From the NCBI GenBank assembly GCA_003194525.1, contig NBIV01000002.1, positions 372,001 to 436,000 of the forward strand: 64,000 nt of DNA, given 5' to 3'. This DNA comes from Gracilariopsis chorda. Taxonomy: Eukaryota; Rhodophyta; Florideophyceae; Gracilariales; Gracilariaceae. The notes below the pieces were generated by a model, which searched no databases, was not told the origin of the DNA, and saw nothing but the letters and a program-made list of their open reading frames with translations. This document shows, in pieces, positions 11,610 to 21,475 of this stretch. The position numbers were made by a program, and so were the translations under genes. Numbering within the stretch: position 1 is the first letter of the stretch; every line of letters begins with the position of its first letter.

Positions 11610-11652
11610 CTCGAAATGGCGCTGGCCGGGCAGCGGCCAGCGCCATTTCGAG
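11610..11652. repeat. Perfect 19-bp inverted repeat (hairpin)
   Basis: CTCGAAATGGCGCTGGCCG is followed by a 5-nt loop (GGCAG) and its exact reverse complement. It lies about 280 bp downstream of the coiled-coil gene stop. The perfect GC-rich stem could be the core of a small fold-back element or a structured 3' RNA element. Confidence 0.85.
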
Positions 11653-14280
11653 ATCTGTATCTAGCTTTTAGTGGAGAATGAACTTGCTCCAAACTTGAAA
11701 CTAGCGATGCGCAGTGCAGGTGAGCCAAGGATCTGTAAGATATGGAAGTGTGAATTCCAAGAAAGAACACCGACGTACTTATGGTTAGTTCTGCCATATA
11801 CGCCTCACTTCTTTTAAGGCGTTTACAACATAAAGATTATTACCGCAAGTAGTGTTCTTTTTTTACCCGGCAGTGCAATATAATCGAGAAAGATTTGTAT
11901 AAACTGAGGATTGGTGGTGTGGATAATGTAGATACAGACTGTCAGTGTATGGTTGAGGATGGAGATGATAGACCTGTTGTTGTTGTAAGTCGCGTAAGTG
12001 CATTCACAGACCAGTATTTGTTGTACATGATCGCGCTGAAAGGCCAGTGGCAGGTGTGCATGGGTATTACGGGCTGTCTAAACCGATTTGGTTGTTGTTG
12101 ATCGGATCAAAAGGCTGGTGGCAAGTGTGTGTGGGTCCCCTAGGCTGCCTATGGCCAGTAAATGTTGTAGGTGATAAGGATGAGACGTCAATGGCAGGCG
12201 TGCATGGGTGGTGTCGGCTATACATGGGCAGTGTATATGACAAACACAGTGTCTGGTTTTGAAGATGGCGCCATTCTCTAAGATATGCACTTCAGGATCG
12301 CTATGTATTGTGCAAAGTGAAACATTGCCCAATAAGCTGTTTGTTTGCTGTGAATATTCATTTATGGAGATTTATTCGATGTATTTCTGATGGTAACGGG
12401 CTGCTATTGGCTGTTTTGGGCATTCCCAAAAACGTCGAGGTCTTGGGTGGTTCACCCGGGCCTTTTCTTTTTGCTAACAAGCTTTTATTGGCTGTTTTTG
12501 GTACATATGCCACACAAAGTGGATTCGCTAGATCTCTTATATTATTCGATAGCATTTCTTGGCCAATCAGCATTTGTTTCATTGACTTGCACTCAGGCCC
12601 GTTCAACGAGTTGACAGTGATGATGAGAGGAAACTTTGGGCATTGTTTTTTCCACTTTTCCAAGTATAAAAGCGTTCTCTCAGTCTGGAAAGAAAGTGTT
12701 CTGTCTACCCTGGATATGCCTCGTTGGAGTTCATGCTGCATAAAACATGCTCAACTGCCAATTTGAAGACGCACTCAAACTTTTGCAGGCTTCTTGCTTA
12801 CGCCTGCCACCCTCACGGAACAATCCAATGCAGTGGCTTCGTCAAGTCGCTGTTCACAGTCTGAACACCCTTTTAATATCTGCACCTGCCAGGAAGATGT
12901 TGCATGAGCCAAAATACATCTTGAGATGAGCACATTTTCACTATCACAACCTCATATAAAGCATATCTGATGCACTGTTCACCCACATGTACCGAATAAC
13001 AAAGGCGTAGTATATCTTTCTAATTTTCACTTTGCATGTTACACTGAAATGCTGTCAAAGATTGGACGCAACGATTGCCAATACAGTATCACCGGCTGTT
13101 ATGTTGTTTGTGACGCTAAGGTTAGGAGCCGGAGCTAGTTATTTGCACTTGTGTTTGACTTATGGGATAGCAGTTCTGACCGTTTATCGAGTATTTAAGG
13201 ATACATTGTGTGCTTTGAATAGGACTCTGGCCGATGTGCACTTTCTTTGGACATAATCAGAATATTTAATAAGCGGGCAAATGTTCCAACAGCTACGAAA
13301 AGTCCATTTGATGGAGTTATAGGAGTGCTAGACGGCATTGCTATTTGGATACATTAACCTTCACTATCGGAAGTTGCAGATACACGAAAGCAGAACAAAA
13401 GTAAAGTGGTTTTTGCAATTTTTATGCAAGCAGCAGTTGAAGCAAATTACAAGTTCTCGTTCATATCTACAGAGCATGCCAGCAGCACGCATGACTCCAC
13501 CGCTTTTTCTGCATCAAAGTTTTACGATTTGTTGCCAAGTTATTGTCTTCTGAGTGTTGAACAACTCCTTTTGGCAGACGTACCGAAGAACCTCTTCATA
13601 GGAAGTTGATCCCCCTTGGGTTTATGCTACCTATTATACGAGTTTTCCCTAGTAAGGATGCATTAAGGTGGCCCGTGCCCTGGGTGGAATTCCCGATGGG
13701 CTAGTTATGAATAGCTCTGTATGGGTGTAATGCGCGGTACGCGCGGGAATGTTTGGCTCCGATATCAGAGTTTTATGCAGTATTTTATTTAGTTAGTTTT
13801 AACTTTGGCCCTGACACTGAGATCTCCACGTGTATGACCCTTAGAAGATGTGCACTAATTTATTTAACCACTTAAGGACGAGTGACCTCGCGCTCGCGAG
13901 TCCATAGTAAAACCAACCAACTGGGGCTTTATCTACAAGTGCCCTCCTCGGGTTACGACTCCTCGCAGAAAGTATCAAAAAGTGATTCCATTAGTAATCC
14001 CCTTGAACGCTCAGGTTATCTGCATCACATTGCCTGTGGGGCTTCTAACTCTATTGTTATTATCGTTTGTGTTTCCTTTCGAGGACAGGTTTCCGACCCT
14101 ATATAGGGATATTTCTTCTTGTTTTCCCCTGGTTTGTTCGGGTCGGTGGCCTGCATGTGCACAAACCTCGTGCATGTTTTCTGGCTGCTTTCCCGATTTC
14201 TGATAGTGACACGGAGTACAGCGGATCCGGTAGAGAATCTTTCCCGAGATTGCAACCTCTGTAGGTTATTCCTGAATCCC
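11653..14280. other. No convincing gene; degenerate repeats
   Basis: About 2.6 kb without recognisable genes. Positions 12030-12235 show three diverged copies of a 70-80 bp unit sharing GGCAGGTGTGCATGGGT-like cores. A 127-residue minus-strand open frame (12741-12358) has an ATG but no family signal and is weak. A perfect CCCTATATAGGG palindrome lies at about 14097-14108. Other open frames look like chance. Confidence 0.4.
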
Positions 14281-14342
14281 CCTGGGAGTTAAGCCCCAAA
14301 TTTGGGTGGAACAGAGGGCTATGCTCGCCGGTCTACATCCTT

Positions 14343-14422
14343 CCAGGCCAAGGCTTCGAACACCTTGAGGTGCACTTCGCGCCACCGGGTCTGGCTCTAC
14401 AGCACGCTGAGCTACCATGGTT
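14343..14422 (-). repeat. tRNA-like sequence, possible SINE head
   Basis: On the minus strand TAGCTCAGCGTG (14414-14403) resembles a Pol III A box and GTTCGAAGCC (about 14361-14352) a B box, about 50 nt apart. A T-arm-like stem (AAGGT/GCCTT) can form. The acceptor stem does not pair properly, the D loop is stretched and no anticodon arm is convincing, so this is not a working tRNA. A tRNA-derived SINE head or a decayed tRNA fits. Confidence 0.4.
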
Positions 14423-15341
14423 GCAGATGATGGGTACTCGAATGATCTTTAAATCATGAGGCCATACGCTGGAAAAAATTTAACGGTCGAACAAGACGCG
14501 TTCAATTATTATCATTTATCTTGGTAATTTTGTGAAGAGCAGGACTTTGGTATGCTGCTTTCTCGCGTTGGCATATTTTGGTCGGCAGTGCGGTACCCCA
14601 TAGCAACGTCAACAATTATAGTTTTTATGGCAGTGAAGCTGCTAAAATCCATAATTGAGAATGCGGACTGCTCATTGTATGATATGATACCAACGCATGA
14701 ACTGAGCTGTGTACGAGGCTCTCGGGTATTTCACATCCAAGATATTTTGCACACTGAAAGGGACAAAAAGGTTGCGGAAATGGACGTGAGAAATGAGTAT
14801 CACAATAGATGCCCTCGCTGAACATCTATCTAGATTAGGATTAGCACGCCAGCGACACCATTGCAAGGTGTGAACATTATTTATTATTCGTTGAGAGGAA
14901 ACTACGAGTTATGCAACAATACTATGAGACGAATCTTCATTTTATAGTTTTGTATGAGGATGAAAGGTATTAATAGAGCGATACCAAACCGATTTCGAAT
15001 TTCTCTGCACAGAACCTCCAGTCTAACGGCTACGGACCGCCTCCGTCGCACCCTCTTTCTACCCCCCCATCCCCGCTCACATCTTTTGCTGAACAGAAGA
15101 AGTCCTGTTTGGTAGTACCTCTATCACCTCATGGAAGACATATTGAAGCCTCATTTTCTGGCATGCTATCTAATTATGTTATGCTCTTCTGTAAAGAACA
15201 ACAATCCCAATTGCACTTCTCCTGAATAGTCGAAACGTCCGTCCATCTCATATCCGTTTCTGTCTCTATGCAACACGTGATATGGCCCCATGCAAACTTG
15301 TTTCTAAGGTGGTAAGTCACGCGTGTCTTGCATTCAAATCG

Positions 15342-15415
15342 TGCTGCACTATGTTATTCAATTACGCCGTTTTGCACGTGCTGCACCATGCTACTCAATT
15401 ATGCCGTTTTGCACG
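15342..15415 (+). repeat. Two tandem 37-bp units
   Basis: The unit beginning TGCTGCACTATGTTATTC is repeated head to tail, with four mismatches, and a partial third unit (TGCTGGAACG) begins after it. Confidence 0.8.
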
Positions 15416-15577
15416 TGCTGGAACGCACCCAAACACCTGTGATACTGTCCGATTGAACGTGTCAATGCTTCTTGTTCCCGTTTCTTTTTCCATCATTCGG
15501 CCTTTGTTTCATAGCCCTTGATCACCTCCTTCCGCACACATGCTTCCCACTTAGTGACTGCGCACCCATCGCACACT

Positions 15578-16177
15578 TCACAATACGTGTTCATCGATTT
15601 GAAGATCCAGACCTGATATTAATTTGCTTGGAATACCTTTTAAATGAGAATGAAATTCTGCATGTTTCAAGAACTTTAGCCAAGCATGCGCAGCACAATG
15701 GATTTCATTTTCATCGTTCTTTTGCTCCTGGGTCTTGACGAAGCTGTACGAGTCCGATGGAGAGAGGCTGCTCGTAGCAGAATATAATTCAGTGGCTGGA
15801 GTCACCGGTTCAAGGATCAAGTTGGAGTGCTTCAGCTCTTCTGCTTTTGGTTTCCATGTCGCACGTGATGGTGATGAAGCTTCGATTACAGCTTTTATGA
15901 GCAAATTAATCGCACGTATCACCAACATTCTGTTCTTCTTCTCTTCGCTTGGAGTGCTTAATTCAGGGAAAAGCTTAAGAGCGTATGACAAGTCATCGGT
16001 CCGAAGTGATTCCCGGGGCCTTGAAGAAGATTGCCGTAGAATACTATGTAGCAGTGTCTTGGGTGTACACAGATGATCATTGATCATCAACATAGATGCC
16101 TGAGCGATGCATCTAGAAAATGCAATCGAAATCGGAGTAATAGGAAGGGTCCAGGGAAGATAGTGTTCATCGGACAT
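15578..16177 (-). CDS. Hypothetical protein, doubtful
   Basis: Open frame of about 200 residues from the first ATG (16177, MSDEHYLPW). The composition is protein-like, with a mixed helical region, a Ser-rich stretch and an acidic end, but I see no motif or family. The frame is open a further 54 nt upstream without an ATG. It sits next to the uncertain spliced gene at 16450-17182 on the same strand and could be a downstream exon group of the same locus. Confidence 0.3.
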   Translation of the reverse strand: MSDEHYLPWTLPITPISIAFSRCIAQASMLMINDHLCTPKTLLHSILRQSSSRPRESLRTDDLSYALKLFPELSTPSEEKKNRMLVIRAINLLIKAVIEASSPSRATWKPKAEELKHSNLILEPVTPATELYSATSSLSPSDSYSFVKTQEQKNDENEIHCAAHAWLKFLKHAEFHSHLKGIPSKLISGLDLQIDEHVL

Positions 16178-16449
16178 GTTTTTATTGGACAAACACTTCA
16201 ATAAATCATGTACGGGGGCTTGATCTTCCAATTAGTAGTGGTTCTGTACATGATTCATTCGGGCGGCAATTGAGCTACCAAGTCTTTAGCTCCAGCATGA
16301 GAATCCAAGATACCCACCCAGGTGAAAGCCTTCCACATCTACACCACGTAGAATGAAAGTATCAAAATATAAAGTGCCGACCCATACTCTCATTCTTGCA
16401 CAACAGTATACTCAAGCGTGCTTAAGCAGCACGCAGGCAGATGATAAAA

Positions 16450-17182
16450 TTACTCGTTAGAACCCAGGTTACTCATTAGTTTCTTCAGCATTTCTTTGAA
16501 AGTCGCTTTCTCTTCATTACTTGCCGCCTGTCGGAGCATTTCCTTCGTCTTGGAAATTGGGTTCAGAGTAGAGGAAATGGAACGTGCTTGGGCCTCGGCA
16601 GGCTCAAATTTCATTTTATCGCTCTAAGTAATCTGGGGCTCTTTTGAAACGAAATCATTACGAGGCCGCAGTGCGGTAACAAGACGGTTCGCTCTCATCA
16701 CATTAGTTCTTTGGGTTGATTTGCTTTTTTATTTTGTTGCGGGCTGGGAACTTTGGACCTCCAAAGCCATATCCAAAGTGCCACTTTCAACCGCTTCGTA
16801 CTGTTGTGCCTCTGTATTCAATACATTTTTCGTAGGTGAGTGAAGAATTGGGTGTTGTTTTATGAAAAAAGGGGTACATAATACAAATCTCCCCAGTGCA
16901 AAAAGGTGCAACAGCTTCTAGATCACCCTGACAAGACGCTTTGTAGCGATAGAGAAAAATTACGCATAGGCTTTTGAATTCGCCAAATTTTCTTCTCAAC
17001 ATACCACCATCGAACATGACATGAGGTCGTAGAGCTAGATTAATCATGCAAATATCACCCAGTGTCTCACCCTTTGCATTTGCCTCTTGTTCAAACTCCA
17101 AGTCGTTGAAAAGAAGTACGAATTCTTCTATCATTGGATCGGCTATTTTATGATCAAGCTTCTCTTGGTCATAGAACTCCAT
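16450..17182 (-). CDS. Hypothetical protein, probably spliced
   Basis: Three pieces on the minus strand look coding. The first starts with a true ATG (17182, MEFYDQEKLDHK) and runs to about 16790. The second shares a frame with the third and covers about 16850-16759 (NTEAQQYEAVESG). The third, 16626-16450, ends in a helical Lys/Glu-rich tail (KEMLKKLMSNLGSNE). Stops between pieces two and three are removed if 16758-16627 (132-135 nt; donor GTCCAA, weak; acceptor ATTACTTAG) is an intron. I could not settle the junction between pieces one and two. No family recognised; a decayed gene is the alternative. Confidence 0.33.
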
Positions 17183-17469
17183 TAAAGTTTACTGGGTTAC
17201 TGTTATTCTAGTGTCAGCAAACACATGTAGTAATTTGCTGACTTCATTTGCTTTTAAATCTGCACTTTCACCATATACAGACACGCTCATGGTCTACTGC
17301 GATTCTCTAACACTTGAGATTTTTGTCAAAATGCCCCTATTCACAGCATTTAGTGCACCACCTACCAGAACTACTAATTCGAAAATCTCTGATTTGCTGC
17401 ACGTTGTATTTTAACTTTTGTGCACCGAAGCTGATGCAACTCAATAAGATGTGGGTTATTTTTGGACGG

Positions 17470-18932
17470 GAGGAAGCGACCTTCGGCTGCGGGTGGTGCT
17501 GCATGCCGCGCTGGAGGAGTGATAAAACGCGGTGGGAAGAAAGAAGGGTACAGAAAGCAGACGCAGAAAAGCAAGTAGTTTAATTCAATGAATGAAGAAC
17601 GCAAGAAAGATGAATACGGTTGTGGAGGGTTGCAGAACTGAATGGCTTCAGGCAGCACTGGGTTTGCGATAGCCACAGGCATAGGATGAATTGTGTGAGT
17701 ATTCGCGGATGTAAGTTGCGGGTCGTGTAGGAGCAGCACATGGTCGTTCCTTCGAACGCACGACAATGCAACATACAACTGACCGGCGCAGAAGAAATTA
17801 GATTGCACATCCACAACCAAGCCATCCAAGGTCTTTCCCTGTACTTTGTGAACAGTAGCTGCAAACGAGAGACGAATGGGGAACTGCCTTCGAATCATGC
17901 GAATATCTGTGCAAGTAAACTCGAAGTCGATACGATGCAGGAGCTGCCGTTCTAGAAACTGTCCGTTTTCGTCCAATCGAGCCACCTGCATCGTAAATTG
18001 ATCGACATGCCCGACTACGAACAGCTTTCCGTTGACCACAGTGGGATGCAGCACGTTTCGAATGACCATAACTGGCTCACCGATCGATCTTCAAGTACAA
18101 GTTATGAAGCGGTACTCCAGTAGGCGCATACTGATATGCAAACTCAGGGACGATAGTACTGGCGAATTCAGACTCTGGGTTCTGTCCACGATCAAGTTGC
18201 ACTGTTGTCGCTGACGGAAGACTGAAGCGCTCAACAGGAAACAGATCTAGCGCTGCCGCATTGTTTTCGTCCACCAACTGGTTTGTGGACGCAATGAGCA
18301 TTTTCCTGAGTTCCGCATCCTCCTTGCGTCGTGTTGTGAGCAACTTCCACAGGAATAGGTAGGCGGTTTGCATGCCACCGGTAGATCTGAGTGGTAGTAG
18401 AACGTTGTTAGATATTGTGGTTCGTGCAATGGAACGTAACAGCGACGCAAATGCCGGATCATCGGCTTGGCGTACTTGTTCGGTGAGGTACAGCACTTGA
18501 ACCGAGCACAATGTCCACAGATCACTCTTCCACGGCAATTCGTTCAGAATGTTTGTGTAGACTCTTCTCACATTTCCACTTGGCTCGGCCTCCAATTACA
18601 CCTGTGGCACCACTGGAAGCAGCTGGGAGTAGTCGCCGGATAGAACGATGGTCAAGCCCCCGAACGGGGGCGGGTTTTCCATTCCAGTGTAGCAAAGATC
18701 TTTGAGCAACGCATTCAAGAGTTCAAAAGAGCTTTCGTGAGAGCATGGACGCCTCATCCAAGATCAGCAGTTGTATTTCACGTAGGAGTTCTGCACGTTG
18801 AGATTGGGGACCGTACTTTGACAAAGTGGCTGTAGTGCTGCTTGTGCTGTCTCTATCAGCTACACCCAGTCCGAGCATGCTATGTAAAGTGCGGCCACCT
18901 TCGTACAACAAAGCTGCAATGCCTGTTGTAGC
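17470..18932 (-). mobile_element. Helitron helicase tail, inverted partial copy
   Basis: Minus-strand copy of the 3' half of the Helitron helicase at 24854-26330, nearly identical in DNA. It covers the end of motif Ia, Walker B (LILDEASMLS), the middle helicase region and the conserved C-terminal RLSFAATVHKVQGKT motif of PIF1-type helicases. The homology breaks sharply at 18932, where it joins repeat A. Both copies share the same in-frame TAA after VVPQV and the same frame change after SRKLF, so the damage predates the duplication. Near 17470 the copy diverges into unrelated sequence. Confidence 0.85.
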
Positions 18933-19412
18933 AGGAGACCTGCACACGAGCGCGGCTTTGCCCAGGTCCCGGGCCAGCAACAGTGCCCACAGTAGGAAAA
19001 TGTTACGACACTGCGCTATTGGCCAAGCCTGTATGTAATGCAAAATAATGGTTAGGGTCAGCAAGCGAGATGCATTTGGCACTGCGCCAGTGCATTATAC
19101 ACGTCTGTTGCAGGCATGTTTGCAATGAAACTTTAGTATACACTGCATGGCGGAGTGCAATTTCCCACGTGTCGGAATGAACCGCGGCGTTTTGCTGCTG
19201 AGAGACTGGCACTACAACTTGATTTTATTGCAAGCCATTCAGCAGCAATTGCAAAGTCAACATGCAGCAGCAGCAGCAGACTAACTGATCCCTTTGCTGC
19301 TGCTGCTGCTGCTGAATTATTCAAATGGTAGGGTGTCATTGCCCCAAATGGGCGTTTTGCATGCCCAAACGGGGGCATGCAAAAGGAATTTGTGGCTCAA
19401 CGCCTCCCGTCA
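18933..19412 (-). repeat. Repeat A (Helitron-associated, CAG/CTG-rich)
   Basis: Read on the minus strand it begins near GACGGGAGGCGTTGAGCC (19412). It carries CAG-repeat tracts, the motif CACTGGCGCAGTGCCAAATG and TGCTGACCCTAACCA, and ends in GTGTGCAGGTC at 18933, where the helicase fragment starts. The same order of motifs occurs in repeat B in the opposite orientation. Confidence 0.65.
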
Positions 19413-19509
19413 GTCAACCACACCCCCCTCATACATGAGCAAATCATTAATAGTGGGGTGTTGAGATCTCTCCATTCTATAGATTAACAAGCGTATGAGC
19501 GCCTACATC

Positions 19510-19985
19510 TTGATTGAACGGAGGCGTTGCGCCAATAAACATGCTTGCACGCCCTCTTCAGTGCATTCATAAACCTCTTTTGTCGCAACGCCTCCCTGCC
19601 ATTCAAAAAATTCACCACCACCATCAGCAGCATTTTCACCAGCAGCAGCAGCAAAGCTCAAAGCTTATTGGCTGCTCCTGTTTGTTGACTGCCGCTGCTG
19701 CTGAGTGGTTGGCACTACAGTAAATGACTGCATTGCCAGCCACTCAGCAGTAGCTGGCTTGCACGACACGTGGCTGCCTTTTTGCACTGCGCCAGTGCAG
19801 CACAATGCACAGAGCATATATACTGCACTGGCACAGTGCCAAATGCATCTCGCGTGCTGACCCTAACCACTATTTTCACCTCCCATTTCAGGCTTGGCCA
19901 GTAGCGCAGTGTCGTAACCATTTGCTACTTTGGGCACTGTTTGCTGGCCTGGGACCTAGGCAAGGCCGAGCGCGTGTGCAGGTCG
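19510..19985 (+). repeat. Repeat B (inverted partner of repeat A)
   Basis: It begins TTGATTGAACGGAGGCGTTG, includes CAG/CTG tracts (19630-19700), then TGCCAAATGCATCTCGCGTG and CTGACCCTAACCA, and ends GCGTGTGCAGGTCGCC. It is the head-to-head counterpart of repeat A across about 100 bp. The pair forms an imperfect palindrome of about 1 kb. Confidence 0.65.
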
Positions 19986-20310
19986 CCACAAGACTAACCC
20001 GCTAAGTACCACGGATCTGGGAAAAGTCAGGTGCTTCTCTGTGGTATACTGGTCGTTTGATGGCGATGAAGAAGTATGAGGGTTTCCCGGACCTAATGCC
20101 AGCTTGCTGTGCAGGGTTCGGGGCGGCCGCCGTGTCGTACCTCTTGAGGCCGGAAAGCAAACTTCGGTGTGTGAGTAAAGGCAGACCAATCCTTACAACC
20201 GGACGTGGGTTAAACATCAAACGGCTTGAAAACCGGCTGGGCACACTCCGCCCGTCATAATCCAACAGGAGTGTGTCGAGAGTCCCTGTGCTGCGCACGA
20301 CTGCATCGGG

Positions 20311-20320
20311 TATATATAAG
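20311..20320 (+). promoter_or_regulatory. TATA box of the Helitron
   Basis: TATATATAAG lies about 180 bp upstream of the first Helitron ATG (20501) in an otherwise non-coding stretch. Confidence 0.45.
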
Positions 20321-20515
20321 CCTTGCAGCAATGTTTTTAATGGCTGCATGCGACTAGGCCCGGTCGGTGCAAAGCAACAAACTGCAACCAGTTTTTCACA
20401 CTCAACAGTTTGTTATATTGGAAATTATTCTGGAACTCTGGCAAATGTTTTACCGGTTTAAAAAAATAGAATTGTTTTTTTCTTTTTTTGGTGAATTGAA
20501 ATGACTCGAGGAGGT

Positions 20516-20897
20516 CCACGTCCAAACTTTGGTTGGGCCAGACCGAACTCTAGAGGTGCTCCAAGGAATTCTGGAGGAGCCAGAGCCAATTCTGAAGGTG
20601 CACGAGCCAATTCTAGAGGTGCACGAGCCAATTGTGGAGGTGCACGAGCCAATTGTGGAGGAGCAGGAGCCAATACTGGGGGTGCTCGAGCCAATGCTGA
20701 AGGTGCCGTGCCAGAGATAATTCTGGAGGTGCCAGAGCCAATTCTGGAGGCGCCAGACAGAATGCTGGAGGTCCTCGAGCAAACGCTGGAGGCGCTAGAG
20801 CCAATTCAGAAGGGGCCAGAGCCAATTCCGGTGGTGCAAGAGCCAATTCGGGAGGAGCCAGAGTGAAATCAGGCGGCGCAAGGCCAGGAGCTGGATG
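20516..20897 (+). repeat. 21-bp minisatellite coding (A-R-A-N-S-x-G)n
   Basis: About 17 tandem units of 21 bp on the theme GGTGCACGAGCCAATTCTGGA. In frame they code a 7-residue unit (ARANSGG/ARANCGG), a low-complexity Gly/Arg/Asn head on the Helitron protein. One length change near 20705 shifts the frame between the two halves. Confidence 0.85.
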
Positions 20898-21179
20898 AAC
20901 TCGGCGATTACCAGTTCCTCCCGCTCCAGATGACATGCCGGTAAATGAGAGCGGAGCGCACGTGCAAGGACCCATTGTTCCAGCCGTGGAAGAGGACGAA
21001 ATTACTCCTGCATCTACTTACGTTGCAGCTGCAGATAGCACAAGCGCCGCTGGAGCCAGTGGGGTCTGTTGCCATACGTCGACCAACTTCGTGCCCAATT
21101 CCTGGGTTTCTGGAGTTTGTGAAAGGATTTCCAAGTCATATTCGACCGCCTCCAATGCCTCCCCCTCTCTCACCGATGC

Positions 21180-21475
21180 CGGCAGAACAGATGCCGGTTG
21201 CGATGGAAGTAGAAGAGGATGAGATCATCCCTTCTCTTTCACAGCCACCGCTGTCATTACCGCCGTCACAGTAGCCTGCTCTGCCACAAGCTGAGCAAGA
21301 GGAAGAACAGATGCCAGTCCCGATGTAAGTGGAAGAGAATGAGATCACCCCGGCTCCCTCACACCCGCCGCCGCAGCCTGCGCTGCCACAAGCTGAACAG
21401 GAAGAACAACAGATGCCCATTGTGATGGAGGTGGAAGAGGGTGAGATCACACCGGCTCCCTCACACCAGCCGCAG
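21180..21475 (+). repeat. Three tandem ~100-bp acidic/proline coding units
   Basis: Each unit codes EQMPVxMEVEExEIxPxxSxPP followed by a Pro/Gln-rich spacer and PALPQAEQEE. Copies start near 21187, 21307 and 21408. Two units carry an in-frame stop. Confidence 0.7.

Noticed and set aside
11408-11797. Minus-strand 129-residue frame
   Set aside because: It runs through the perfect hairpin and low-complexity T/C sequence and has no motif.
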